This document shows, one piece after another, positions 36,546 to 50,196 of a stretch of DNA of 64,000 nt; the stretch's first letter is position 1; every line of letters starts with the position of its first letter. The stretch lies in contig NZ_CP140151.1 of the NCBI RefSeq assembly GCF_034479555.1, positions 1,426,001-1,490,000 of the forward strand, read 5' to 3'. This DNA is from Chromohalobacter canadensis. Lineage in GTDB: Bacteria > Pseudomonadota > Gammaproteobacteria > Pseudomonadales > Halomonadaceae. The notes beneath the pieces were generated by a model. That model was not told where the DNA came from. It saw only the letters and a program-made list of their open reading frames with translations, and did no database searches. Both the position numbers and the translations under genes were made by a program.

Positions 36546-39500
36546 GCCCGTATCCGCGCGACCCATGCGGGCCGCGACCATATAGGGCTCCTTTATGCGC
36601 CGGACCAGTCGCCGTTTCTATCCGCGCGACCCGTGCGGGCCGCGACGGCAGATCCGGGCGGTGCCGGTTCGTCCGTAATAGTTTCTATCCGCGCGACCCG
36701 TGCGGGCCGCGACCATCGTCTGGCCAAAGCCGACCCACGCCGCGCCCGTTTCTATCCGCGCGACCCGTGCGGGCCGCGACATGCCTGGTTTCGACTCCAA
36801 CCATTGGCCTGCTGTTTCTATCCGCGCGACCCGTGCGGGCCGCGACATCCACGCCACCCTGTGTGCAGACATCCAACGATGTTTCTATCAGCGCGACCCG
36901 TGCGGGCCGCGACGGGTGCAGCTATTCAGCGGCGGATTGGCTCAACGGTTTCTATCCGCGCGACCCGTGCGGGCCGCGACATCTGCCGATCTACCAGGTC
37001 ACGTTCGAGCTTATGTTTCTATCCGCGCGACCCGTGCGGGCCGCGACATGCCGTCGCTGTTCGACGCGCTCGAGGATGAGGAGTTTCTATCCGCGCGACC
37101 CGTGCGGGCCGCGACTGAAAGCTGGCGCGTAGCCATTGAGGCCGCTTGGGTTTCTATCCGCGCGACCCGTGCGGGCCGCGACACGTTTTGCCTGCTTGGA
37201 CTCCGCGACATTATAGCGTTTCTATCCGCGCGACCCGTGCGGGCCGCGACCCCGTGTGGACGTTACGCTCGCGATCGCCTTGGAAGTTTCTATCCGCGCG
37301 ACCCGTGCGGGCCGCGACCGGCGCGGCTGCTGACCCCGCATGCGTCGCGGATGTTTCTATCCGCGCGACCCGTGCGGGCCGCGACCGGTCTGGTTGAGCA
37401 GCCCCAGCGGCTGGTTCTCGTTTCTATCCGCGCGACCCGTGCGGGCCGCGACTAGTCGTCCGGCTCTCATCTCTTACCCCACGGCGTGTTTCTATCCGCG
37501 CGACCCGTGCGGGCCGCGACGGTCAGTCGATGATCAAGACTACCTCGGAAAATGGTTTCTATCCGCGCGACCCGTGCGGGCCGCGACTTGATGGGAGGGG
37601 CGGTGGAAGCCCCTCCCGGAGTTTCTATCCGCGCGACCCGTGCGGGCCGCGACCTGACCATTGGTATTGCGAGAAATCTATCGTCGGGTTTCTATCCGCG
37701 CGACCCGTGCGGGCCGCGACTTGTACCATGTAAGTCTTCCGTCCTCGCTGAGTGATGTTTCTATCCGCGCGACCCGTGCGGGCCGCGACCGCGGATCTCA
37801 AGACCCATGGCGCCGCTAACCTGGTTTCTATCCGCGCGACCCGTGCGGGCCGCGACGGATAGCGGCGCGGCGCCAGAGCTGGGGGATAACGGTTTCTATC
37901 CGCGCGACCCGTGCGGGCCGCGACACGCCCGATCTGAATGTAACCATCGGGATTTGCGGTTTCTATCCGCGCGACCCGTGCGGGCCGCGACGATGCTGTG
38001 TACTCGAGCGTGGTCGTCGATGACCGGTTTCTATCCGCGCGACCCGTGCGGGCCGCGACCTCGGGGTGGAACGGCATTTCAAAGTCCATATCCTCGTTTC
38101 TATCCGCGCGACCCGTGCGGGCCGCGACTGTCGCTGCATAGAACCCCCGCTGAAGCCGGACAGTTTCTATCCGCGCGACCCGTGCGGGCCGCGACGCATG
38201 GGTTATCGCCTACGTTTTTTCGCGATCTTGTTTCTATCCGCGCGACCCGTGCGGGCCGCGACTCGTCTACGGCGAGGGGCCTGTCGATACACGCAGAGTT
38301 TCTATCCGCGCGACCCGTGCGGGCCGCGACCCGCGCCGTGGTCTCCGCCTTCAGCAGTGGGTGGTTTCTATCCGCGCGACCCGTGCGGGCCGCGACTTGC
38401 TTCCGCTCGAGACCTCCACAGCCAGCAATGAGTTTCTATCCGCGCGACCCGTGCGGGCCGCGACGCGTTCAATCGGGCTATTCGGGCCGCTGACAACAGT
38501 TTCTATCCGCGCGACCCGTGCGGGCCGCGACCGGGGTCACCGCCACCCATTTGGTCTTGGGCTTGTTTCTATCCGCGCGACCCGTGCGGGCCGCGACTTT
38601 TTTAGCGCCCTGAACCCTCAGTACCCGATGCGGTTTCTATCCGCGCGACCCGTGCGGGCCGCGACCGGGGTCACCGCCACCCATTTGGTCTTGGGCTTGT
38701 TTCTATCCGCGCGACCCGTGCGGGCCGCGACGGATCTCGATCAGCCATTCGCCCAGGGCGATGAGTTTCTATCCGCGCGACCCGTGCGGGCCGCGACCTT
38801 CACTTTCAATTATAAAAGCTAGCGATACTGCAGTTTCTATCCGCGCGACCCGTGCGGGCCGCGACTTTTTTAGCGCCCTGAACCCTCAGTACCCGATGCG
38901 GTTTCTATCCGCGCGACCCGTGCGGGCCGCGACCGGGGTCACCGCCACCCATTTGGTCTTGGGCTTGTTTCTATCCGCGCGACCCGTGCGGGCCGCGACG
39001 GATCTCGATCAGCCATTCGCCCAGGGCGATGAGTTTCTATCCGCGCGACCCGTGCGGGCCGCGACCTTCACTTTCAATTATAAAAGCTAGCGATACTGCA
39101 GTTTCTATCCGCGCGACCCGTGCGGGCCGCGACCGGCTGATGGTCGAAGCACCGGGATGTCGTAGGCCAGTTTCTATCCGCGCGACCCGTGCGGGCCGCG
39201 ACCACCGGGATGTCGTAGGCCAGAAGTGGCGCGCCAGTTTCTATCCGCGCGACCCGTGCGGGCCGCGACACGAGACCGGCAGCACGGCTCTTGACCACTT
39301 GGTGTTTCTATCCGCGCGACCCGTGCGGGCCGCGACGGGGCGCTGGCGCCACCATCGAGCGAGTACGGCCGTTTCTATCCGCGCGACCCGTGCGGGCCGC
39401 GACGCGTTACGTCGCGCACCTGATGGACCAATAAGGAGTTTCTATCCGCGCGACCCGTGCGGGCCGCGACTGCCGGCCTGGTGCTCGCCGTCACCGGCCT

Positions 39501-42092
39501 CAACGTTTCTATCCGCGCGACCCGTGCGGGCCGCGACCTTCCAGGGCGCGGCGCAATTCGTCCTCGCTCTCGTTTCTATCCGCGCGACCCGTGCGGGCCG
39601 CGACTACTTCACCGCTTCCGAGATGGAAGAGCACGCCAAGTTTCTATCCGCGCGACCCGTGCGGGCCGCGACCTTGGGGCGTTCGAGTGGTGCGGGTTAG
39701 TGCTCGAGTTTCTATCCGCGCGACCCGTGCGGGCCGCGACGCCATCGCTGTAGCGTTGTCGCCGACGAGATTCTCGTTTCTATCCGCGCGACCCGTGCGG
39801 GCCGCGACACGCCGGCAGGGACGCCAATCCAGAGCCGCCGCTGTTTCTATCCGCGCGACCCGTGCGGGCCGCGACTGATCTCGTTGGCTTCAAAGCTCGC
39901 CTGAGCGAGTTTCTATCCGCGCGACCCGTGCGGGCCGCGACATCAGCCGCGCCCTCGGCGTTGCGCAGCTCCTCAGTTTCTATCCGCGCGACCCGTGCGG
40001 GCCGCGACCGCCGGCATCGTCCATCCGCTCAAGTCCACGCTCGTTTCTATCCGCGCGACCCGTGCGGGCCGCGACAGCAGTATTTCGATGCGTTCTACAC
40101 CGAGCAAGAGTTTCTATCCGCGCGACCCGTGCGGGCCGCGACGGGATTGATCTCAATCCAGCCCTTGGTGATCGCGTTTCTATCCGCGCGACCCGTGCGG
40201 GCCGCGACCGTAGCGGCGTCCCTGGTCGGCGTGGTGCGCGGTGTTTCTATCCGCGCGACCCGTGCGGGCCGCGACCCTTTCTTAACCTGCTGATGCGACT
40301 CGACTTCGGCGTTTCTATCCGCGCGACCCGTGCGGGCCGCGACTCCGATGCCGATTTGGCAGACGAGCCCATTTTGTTGTTTCTATCCGCGCGACCCGTG
40401 CGGGCCGCGACCCAAGCCTGGCGAGGGGTGATGGCGTTAGCCTGGAGTTTCTATCCGCGCGACCCGTGCGGGCCGCGACCGCGCGCGATACCGTTGCGCT
40501 TGTAGAGCGCGTAGTTTCTATCCGCGCGACCCGTGCGGGCCGCGACAATGAGGGACTGCTTGTACGGGGCTGTCAGTTTATTGTTTCTATCCGCGCGACC
40601 CGTGCGGGCCGCGACGGCAGCCTGCGAGTCAGTGAGTTGATCTTGTACATGTTTCTATCCGCGCGACCCGTGCGGGCCGCGACGGCATACCTTTTGGCCC
40701 CCATTCCCAGGCAGGCCAGTTTCTATCCGCGCGACCCGTGCGGGCCGCGACCGCTCATGGTCATACCACTGACCTGTGTCGGTCTGTTTCTATCCGCGCG
40801 ACCCGTGCGGGCCGCGACTCGTGAAGTGGGTAAAGGCGAGTGCCTATAGCATGTTTCTATCCGCGCGACCCGTGCGGGCCGCGACCTGACCCCGAGCAGT
40901 TCCTCATGGGGCCACTCAAGGTTTCTATCCGCGCGACCCGTGCGGGCCGCGACATCTGGGATCGAGGCGTCACCATCAGCGGCTTCGAAGTTTCTATCCG
41001 CGCGACCCGTGCGGGCCGCGACAGCTTGATGGCAGCGCAACAGACAAGCGATTCCTGTTTCTATCCGCGCGACCCGTGCGGGCCGCGACGATCGGCTTCA
41101 TGTAGGGGTTGCTGTCGGGGTTGTTTCTATCCGCGCGACCCGTGCGGGCCGCGACGCGAATGCTTCGGCAAGGCCGCCGATCTGGCGAGTTTCTATCCGC
41201 GCGACCCGTGCGGGCCGCGACCATGCGCCCCACGGTAACGCGATGACGGCTTAGAGTTTCTATCCGCGCGACCCGTGCGGGCCGCGACATATGGCTACCG
41301 TTTCGCCGTCAGGGCTGAATCAGTTTCTATCCGCGCGACCCGTGCGGGCCGCGACTGGTGTCCAGTGTCTCGGCGGTCTTTTGGTCCAAGTTTCTATCCG
41401 CGCGACCCGTGCGGGCCGCGACCGGACGGATTGCCATATCCTAGCCTCCTTAAACCTGTTTCTATCCGCGCGACCCGTGCGGGCCGCGACCGTCGACGCG
41501 CGCGCCATGCAGCTTGCCGGGCGAGTTTCTATCCGCGCGACCCGTGCGGGCCGCGACTGGTCGCCCAGGTGCTGTTCCACGACCCCACCCGGTTTCTATC
41601 CGCGCGACCCGTGCGGGCCGCGACCCGGTGTTGACGATGCGATCAACCTCGTCGACGAGTTTCTATCCGCGCGACCCGTGCGGGCCGCGACGCCTGCTCG
41701 AGGATGCGCATCAGGTCGGTGATGGTGTTTCTATCCGCGCGACCCGTGCGGGCCGCGACCTGATCCAGGCAGGGCGATTCATCGACGCTATCGTTTCTAT
41801 CCGCGCGACCCGTGCGGGCCGCGACCAGCCGTGGAGCTGATGCCGTAGCGTGGAAGATGTTTCTATCCGCGCGACCCGTGCGGGCCGCGACGAGCAGGTC
41901 AACGACATTGCTCAGGGCGGCCGCGTTTCTATCCGCGCGACCCGTGCGGGCCGCGACAGGTTCTCATTGCGCAGGAAAACTACCTGACGATGTTTCTATC
42001 CGCGCGACCCGTGCGGGCCGCGACCTGGGACGAGGGGGTGCGCGCTACCGGTGCCTTCGGTTTCTATCCGCGCGACCCGTGCGGGCCGCGAC
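36546..42092 (-). CRISPR. Type I-C CRISPR array, 83 repeats and 82 spacers
   Basis: I located 83 repeats of 33 nt (minus-strand sense: begins GTCGCGGCCC, ends GCGGATAGAAAC) with spacers of 33-36 nt. Internal repeats are almost invariant; 36881-36913 has one change (C to A in plus-strand ATCAGC). The leader-distal repeat 36546-36578 is degenerate, with four changes in the first five plus-strand bases plus one in the middle, as expected for the oldest end. The first repeat next to the leader is 42060-42092, adjacent to cas2. The stem-loop, the GAAAC end and the associated cas genes mark subtype I-C. ORFs running through the array are artefacts of the periodic repeat. Confidence 0.98.
38598..39133 (-). 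repeat. Tandem duplication of a four-spacer block inside the array
   Basis: A 268-bp unit (four spacers and four repeats) at 38598-38865 is repeated at 38866-39133. The spacers start TTTTTTAGCG, CGGGGTCACC, GGATCTCGAT and CTTCACTTTC. The second of them also occurs a third time at 38532-38564, just outside the block. The copies look identical, so the event is recent or conserved by recombination between repeats. Confidence 0.95.
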
Positions 42093-42281
42093 TGCCCGTT
42101 TATAACTCATTGAGTGATAAAACAAAATCGCTCTAAATCAGCGAACCCTTGCTTTAAATGCGGCCTATGGACCGCTATTAGATACTGAAAGCTTTCAAAT
42201 GCTATTGAATCAACTTGTTAAAGAGCCGCGAACTTGGCAGGAAATAGCGGGACACTTGCGGTTCGCAGGCAGTGGAGCCAC
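42093..42281 (-). promoter_or_regulatory. Type I-C array leader
   Basis: 189 AT-rich bases between the cas2 stop and the first repeat. It should carry the pre-crRNA promoter and the signals for spacer integration. A perfect IHF consensus lies at 42208-42220. I could not identify a convincing -35/-10 pair. Confidence 0.75.
42208..42220 (+). promoter_or_regulatory. IHF consensus site in the CRISPR leader
   Basis: AATCAACTTGTTA fits WATCAANNNNTTR exactly. It is 116 bases from the first repeat. IHF bends leaders for spacer integration in types I-E and I-F; a role in this I-C leader is inferred. Confidence 0.45.
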
Positions 42282-42572
42282 TTAAAAGACGAGGGGGCCG
42301 TTCATATCCAGGGCAGGTTTGGCACCAATATGTTCGATGCGCTTCTGCCAGTTACGTCCGAGAAAATAAAAACGCAGACTATCGACCTCTTCATCGATCA
42401 AGTCGATCAGGCTCTGTCGCAGTCGAGTCCACTGGTCCGGTTCGACTTCGATTTCAAAGACCGAGAATTGTACACGTTGCCCAAAATCGCGGCAGGCCTT
42501 CGAAACCCGTCGTAGCCGCCGTGTGCCACCCTCGGATGTAACGCTGACATCGTAGCTGACCAGTACCAGCAT
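42282..42572 (-). CDS. cas2: CRISPR-associated endonuclease Cas2 (type I-C)
   Basis: 96 residues, ferredoxin-like fold starting MLVLVSYDVSV with the conserved Asp of the family, GQRVQFSVFEIEVEPDQW in the middle and LRFYFLGRNW near the end. It forms the adaptation complex with Cas1. It lies 14 bases after cas1 and is the last gene before the leader. Confidence 0.95.
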   Translation of the reverse strand: MLVLVSYDVSVTSEGGTRRLRRVSKACRDFGQRVQFSVFEIEVEPDQWTRLRQSLIDLIDEEVDSLRFYFLGRNWQKRIEHIGAKPALDMNGPLVF

Positions 42573-42586
42573 GAAGAACTCCCTGT

Positions 42587-43627
42587 CTATTTCCAGAGAA
42601 AGGGCGGATAGGCATCGAGATCGCCGCGTATATGGCGCGCCAATAGCTGCGCTTGGAGAAAAGGCAACATGCCGATCGGTGCCTTCTCGCCAATGAAGGT
42701 GTGATTGAGCTCTTCACGTTTGCGCTCCTGATAGGCGGTCAGTACCGTCTTGCGGGCCTCTTCCGTCAAGGTTACGCCACCACTTTCGGCAATGATGAAG
42801 TCTTTTTCACGTAGCTGGCGTCGATTGATCAGCGACAGCGCCAAGCGATCTCCCAGCAGCGGCCGGAACTCCTCGGCAAGATCGAGCGCCAGGCTCGGTC
42901 GCCCAGGCCGGTCGCGATGCAGAAAGCCGACCGCCGGGTCGAGGCCAACGCTCTCCAGCGCCGAGCGGCAGTCGTGAGTCAGCAGGGTATAGAGAAATGA
43001 AAGCAGCGCATTACTGCAATCACGCGGCGGACGGCGATTGCGCCCCGTAAAGCGAAACGCATCGCTCTCATGACGAATTAGCAGATCAAACACGCTGAAA
43101 TAGCGCTGCGCCGCCTCCCCTTCCAATCCACGCAGTCTGTCTGTGGTGGGCTCGACCAGCAGGTCGCGTGCAATCCTGCTCATGCGAACGCGCTCCCCTT
43201 CGAGCCGCGCCCTTTCCTCTTCCGGCAGTTTGGCACCGTAGTCGCGCAGGCCGCGTGATAATACGACGCGCTGGTTATGTACCTTGCCGATCAGCACGCC
43301 ACGTACGATAGCGGCACAGCCGGTTTCGTCATCGCTCACGCGATATTGAGTGCGGCGCAGCAGAACGTTGCCCGACACGGGCCCCTCAATGCGCGCCAGA
43401 AATTTCCCGTAAGGAGTGAGATGAGTGATTGTCACACCCTGCTCGGCGCAAAATCCCATCAGCGGCGGTGAAACCAGAACACGCCCGAAACAAACCAGCG
43501 ATTCGAGCATATGAATCGGCAGGCGGGCACGTTCCTTGCCTTCCACCTCCATGACGATGTTGGCGCCGTCCTTCCTGAGCCAGGCACCTTCGGTAGTGAT
43601 GTAAAGCGTATTAAGTTGACGGCGCAT
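42587..43627 (-). CDS. cas1: CRISPR integrase Cas1 (type I-C)
   Basis: 346 residues. N-terminal beta domain (NTLYITTEGAWLRKDGANI) and C-terminal catalytic helical domain with the metal residues Glu in LRGLEGEAAQRYF, His in VGFLHRDRPGRPSLA and Asp/Glu in LALDLAEEFRPLL. It integrates new spacers at the leader end. It starts three bases after the cas4 stop, so the two are coupled. Confidence 0.97.
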   Translation of the reverse strand: MRRQLNTLYITTEGAWLRKDGANIVMEVEGKERARLPIHMLESLVCFGRVLVSPPLMGFCAEQGVTITHLTPYGKFLARIEGPVSGNVLLRRTQYRVSDDETGCAAIVRGVLIGKVHNQRVVLSRGLRDYGAKLPEEERARLEGERVRMSRIARDLLVEPTTDRLRGLEGEAAQRYFSVFDLLIRHESDAFRFTGRNRRPPRDCSNALLSFLYTLLTHDCRSALESVGLDPAVGFLHRDRPGRPSLALDLAEEFRPLLGDRLALSLINRRQLREKDFIIAESGGVTLTEEARKTVLTAYQERKREELNHTFIGEKAPIGMLPFLQAQLLARHIRGDLDAYPPFLWK

Positions 43628-43630
43628 GGG

Positions 43631-44269
43631 TTACTCGTCGAGTGATTGCAACTGACGCTCCAGCCAGCGACGCGCCGAGCGCTGCTTGCCCATCACCTGC
43701 GGCTGACAGGCTTCGATCAGCGAGCAACGGTCGCAGCGTTTGGCCTCGTATACGGCAAGCGGCGTGCGGTTGCCATCGAATAGCGCACGGGTGCCGGCGA
43801 TAACATCCAACGTCAGTGCCCGAAGTTCGTCATCGAAAGGTATGTCCTTGCGCCGCCGCGTCTTGCCGTAAAAAAGCGCGCCGTGTTCGATTGCCACGTT
43901 CAACATCTCTTCCAGACAAAGCGCCTGAGCGCAGAGCTGCACTTCGTCGGCGCGATGTGCCTTGGGCCGCCCGCGCTTGTACTCGATAGGCCGGACGATG
44001 ACCTGTTCTTCCCGCTCATCGAACTCGACCACGTCGGCAACACCGGTCAGCCCCAGCCGCTCATGGGCCAGCGGCAGTGCCATAGCGGTATGTACGCCGC
44101 GTCGACGCTCGTGGCCGAGACGGTCGGCGCGTTCATGCAGGATGCGCCCTTCCGCGGTGTAGCGGTTCTCGGCCCACTGCCGTTCGAGATGGATCAACGC
44201 ACACTGGCGCGAGCAGTATAGATAGTGCTGCAACGCCGAGAGCGGGATTAGGCGGGCCTCGTCCTCCAT
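43631..44269 (-). CDS. cas4: CRISPR-associated exonuclease Cas4 (type I-C)
   Basis: 212 residues from the ATG at 44269; the upstream frame to 44380 overlaps cas7 and is not used. RecB-type nuclease motif VRPIEYKRGRPK, and four Cys for the iron-sulphur cluster: one in YLYCSRQC and three in RCDRCSLIEACQP. Cas4 trims prespacers and selects the PAM side with Cas1-Cas2. It lies ten bases after the cas7 stop. Confidence 0.95.
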   Translation of the reverse strand: MEDEARLIPLSALQHYLYCSRQCALIHLERQWAENRYTAEGRILHERADRLGHERRRGVHTAMALPLAHERLGLTGVADVVEFDEREEQVIVRPIEYKRGRPKAHRADEVQLCAQALCLEEMLNVAIEHGALFYGKTRRRKDIPFDDELRALTLDVIAGTRALFDGNRTPLAVYEAKRCDRCSLIEACQPQVMGKQRSARRWLERQLQSLDE

Positions 44270-44279
44270 TCCCACTGGC

Positions 44280-45145
44280 CTACAGGCGCTCGTCGACGCT
44301 GACACCAGCCGGTAGACTCTCGGAGTCGACCGAAACGTGATAATCACTGTATTGGCGTGCGGGAGAGTCGGCCTCGCCATCGACGCGCTCGACTTTCACG
44401 CTATCGAATAGCTTATGCGCCGGCGCATTACCCATGGGATTATCATGCTTGAAAATGACCAATTTACGCGCCGACATCTCGCCACGCGCCGCAGAGCGGT
44501 CATGCTCGAACATATTGATCAAAGAACGCCACAATAGCTCAAGGTCGTCCTCTGAGAAGCTGGTACGCTCGGCAAGCTTGGCCGAGATATAGCCATGCAC
44601 GCGATAAAGTCCATAGGGAATGATGTGCTTGCGGCCCATGGTGCGTTCTTTTTCGAGATCCTTTTCGTTGGTGACCGCCATGCGGGTGATCGAGACCTCC
44701 ATGGGCACAACCGGATCGATCGAGCTGGCAAAGGCCAGCTGTACTGGTCCACGAACCTGCCCGGAATTGACCTCGGTGGTCATCACTGCCCCGAAGGTGC
44801 GCACATCGAAAAAGTTCTGACACATCCAGGCGGTCAGGTCGCGCGCTTTGGCCTCATCCTTTGGTAGCTTCTTCGACTCAGGCTTGATATCGAGAGCGTC
44901 GTATGCCTTTTTATGCTGATTATTGAGGACCGACTTTTCCTGCATGTAGATGGCATAGCCAGCATCATCTTCTTTTTCCAGCTCAACGTAGTTGCGAATC
45001 TTACGCTTGAGACAGACATCGGTGACCAACCCCTGATTGGTTTCCGGGTCGAGGCGCGGCAAGTTACCGGCATCCGGGTCGCCGTTGGGGTTGCCGTTGG
45101 TAACGTCGAACAGCAGCACGAATTCATAACGGTTGGCGATAGCGG

Positions 45146-45149
<4 letters not shown>
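44280..45149 (-). CDS. cas7: Type I-C Cascade backbone protein Cas7 (Csd2)
   Basis: 289 residues with the Csd2/Csh2 start [19 protein letters not shown] and [16 protein letters not shown], and the [19 protein letters not shown] segment. Several copies coat the spacer part of the crRNA. The start overlaps the cas8c stop by four bases. Confidence 0.97.
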
Positions 45150-47878
<2,729 letters not shown>

Positions 47879-47951
47879 AGGAACGACCTGTAGCGATCCG
47901 CTCAACGTTGGCTTCGTGAACAGTCTATGTCTCCTTATCTTTTCAAATCAA

Positions 47952-47980
47952 TTCCTATCTGTTGTATTTATCAAATTATA
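47952..47980. promoter_or_regulatory. Predicted promoter and pseudo-spacer target of the cas5-8-7-4-1-2 operon
   Basis: Plus strand: TTC at 47952-47954, then CTATCTGTTGTATTTAT at 47955-47971, which differs from the pseudo-spacer only at positions 3 and 6 of 17. Position 3 would be a G-T wobble, and position 6 is one of the bases flipped out in Cascade. On the minus strand a TATAAT lies at 47980-47975, three bases upstream of the target, so the target would cover the transcription start. No good -35 is seen. Confidence 0.55.
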
Positions 47981-50196
47981 AAACGCTCGGACCTTATAAA
48001 CGTCGGCTCATTCCAGTTCAGCCCCAGCCGCTCGTCATAGAGATCTTCGTTGATCAGCACCATGAACTGCACACCGAACTTATCCGGCTCGACCGCAGCG
48101 ATAGCACCAGCACGTTCCAACTCTGCAAAGCCTTGGCGCGGCACCTGCACGGTGTAGAGCTGTAGGTCACGGGCAATACCACCGACGCTTTCTGCCCAGG
48201 AAAGCCGCCGAATGGCATCACGTGCTGTCTCGTCAAACGGAATGATCACCGTACACTGCGTGTTCTCGATCATGCGGAACTTCTGCTCGAGGGTTTCGAA
48301 TGGCAGCCCTTCCAAGCGCCCTTTATCACACAGGCCAAGCAGGTCGTGCCGGTCCAATGCCTTGTCGCCCTGCTGCCAGTAGAGCAGGCGAAAATAGGCA
48401 TCAATGGCATCCAAAGACAGCGGATCGTTCCCATGGCTTCTGAGCACTTCACGGCTGACCTGAGCGAACTGCTCAAGCTCCGGCGGCGGTGCCCACTCAT
48501 CGTTAGCTGTGGCGAAAACAAGCACTTCACTGTCGGAGACGTGACGCTTTCCTTCGCGGTTACAACGTCCGGCGGCCTGAGCGATGGAATCGAGCCCGGC
48601 CTCGGCGCGCAGCACGCGGGGAAAATCGACATCCACGCCAGCCTCGACCAACGAGGTTGCAACGACGCGGCAGGGCTGGCCTTCCGTCAATTGTTGAAGA
48701 ATCTCGGCCAGCACCTGACGGCGATGCAGCGCGCACATCGACGTGGTGAGATGATAGGCACCGGGCTGTTCGGCAATCGCCTCGAACAGCGCCCGGGCAT
48801 GGCGGCGATTATTGACGATGCACAGCACCTGCTCGGTGGCGAGTAGCTCATCACGCAGCGCCTCGTCATCAAGGGTGCCGACATGGCGCACGGTGACACG
48901 CTCAAGCTGGCGATAAAGTTCCTGCGGACAAGGCGCCAGCTCATGCAGATCGCGCAGACCACCGGTGAAGCTGCACTCGGGGTCATCGGTCTCGGCCAGT
49001 GCCGGCTGAGTCGCCGTACACAACACCACGCTGGTGCGATAATTGAGCGCGAGCTCGTCCAGAGCCGCCACGCTGGGGCGCAGCAGCGGAAGCGGCATGG
49101 TCTGGGCCTCGTCGAGGATCACCACGCTGTTGGCGATATTGTGTAGCTTGCGGCAGCGCGAGGTCTTGGCGGCGAAAAGGCTCTCGAAGAATTGTACGGC
49201 GGTAGTGACGACGATCGGCGCGTCCCAGTTCTCGCTGTCGCGCCTGAGTTTTTCACGGCTATCACGATTGCGCGGCGCATCGCTGTCGAAAGCGCTGTGA
49301 TGTTCCAGCACGGCAGCGTCGCCATACTCGCCCAGCGCACGACGAAACACGGCTGCGTTCTGTTCGACGATGCTTGTGAATGGGATCACGTAGATCACCC
49401 GATCCATACCGTGGGCGATGGCGTGATCGAGTGCAAAAGCCAATGATGCCAACGTCTTGCCGCCGCCGGTGGGCACCGTCAAGGTAAAACGACCCGGTGA
49501 TTTTTCAGCCTGAGTGCGCACATGGGTCAGTATGTCACCACGCAGGCGATTGACAGCGCTATCGGTCTTGAAGGCTGCCAGATGATCATTCAATGCGTCG
49601 CGCAACACGCCGAGCCTTGGGCCGCCGCCACGGGCATGGGGCACGCCTTTTTCATGCAGGGCATAGAAATTCTCGGTATCAATGAAATCGGCATCGACCA
49701 GACACGAAAACAGCATCCGGGTCAGGAAGGCGTATTGAAAGAAGCCACGCTCGCGACGCTGCGTAAAGTGTGCCGGCGGTCTCATTTGGGCAGGCAGAGA
49801 GAGCTCCTGCTGCCAACGGGGGTCGAGCGCGGGAAGCTCGGCTTCGAGCCGGTGTACCAACGGGGTACGTTCGCCCGCGTCGCGTCCGTTCGCTAGCCCA
49901 GCATGATGGCCCGCTATGGCATAGGCCAGCAGATGACCCAGTGGGCCCAGTCGTTCTTTAGCGACAACGGCTCCCGCCGTGGCGTGATCCACGCGTTGCT
50001 TCGAGCCATTCAGACGCTTTTGAAACTCAGCACTATACTTGCCCAGATCATGTAGCAGTCCCGCCACATAGCCAGCTTCGGCCATACCAAAGCGCTCGGC
50101 ACGCTCAGCTGCAAGCTCAGCCACCATGACCAAGTGACTTTCCAGCGTTTGCCAATTGCTGGGAGGGGCGTCCGGCAAAGAGTGGGCATAAAACAT
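47971..50196 (-). CDS. cas3: CRISPR-associated nuclease-helicase Cas3 (type I-C)
   Basis: 741 residues. N-terminal HD nuclease (H49-D50 in GLLHDLGKYSAEFQ, further His in VDHATAGA and GHHAGLANG) and a superfamily 2 helicase with TVPTGGGKT (Walker A), VVILDEAQTMP (DEAQ box), LCTATQPAL (motif III) and AQAAGRCNREG (motif VI). It is the first gene of the minus-strand cas cluster. Its stop lies inside the predicted target site of the crRNA-like element. Confidence 0.97.
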   Translation of the reverse strand: MFYAHSLPDAPPSNWQTLESHLVMVAELAAERAERFGMAEAGYVAGLLHDLGKYSAEFQKRLNGSKQRVDHATAGAVVAKERLGPLGHLLAYAIAGHHAGLANGRDAGERTPLVHRLEAELPALDPRWQQELSLPAQMRPPAHFTQRRERGFFQYAFLTRMLFSCLVDADFIDTENFYALHEKGVPHARGGGPRLGVLRDALNDHLAAFKTDSAVNRLRGDILTHVRTQAEKSPGRFTLTVPTGGGKTLASLAFALDHAIAHGMDRVIYVIPFTSIVEQNAAVFRRALGEYGDAAVLEHHSAFDSDAPRNRDSREKLRRDSENWDAPIVVTTAVQFFESLFAAKTSRCRKLHNIANSVVILDEAQTMPLPLLRPSVAALDELALNYRTSVVLCTATQPALAETDDPECSFTGGLRDLHELAPCPQELYRQLERVTVRHVGTLDDEALRDELLATEQVLCIVNNRRHARALFEAIAEQPGAYHLTTSMCALHRRQVLAEILQQLTEGQPCRVVATSLVEAGVDVDFPRVLRAEAGLDSIAQAAGRCNREGKRHVSDSEVLVFATANDEWAPPPELEQFAQVSREVLRSHGNDPLSLDAIDAYFRLLYWQQGDKALDRHDLLGLCDKGRLEGLPFETLEQKFRMIENTQCTVIIPFDETARDAIRRLSWAESVGGIARDLQLYTVQVPRQGFAELERAGAIAAVEPDKFGVQFMVLINEDLYDERLGLNWNEPTFIRSERFII

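Noticed and set aside
36546..42092. Self-targeting spacers against genes in this window
   Set aside because: By eye I found no spacer with a full match to other parts of the window; a computed search over the whole genome would be needed to decide.
36539..42105. Many plus- and minus-strand ORFs rich in a repeated Arg/Pro/Ala motif
   Set aside because: They are translations of the CRISPR repeat in different frames; the period equals repeat plus spacer, and spacers share no codon bias.
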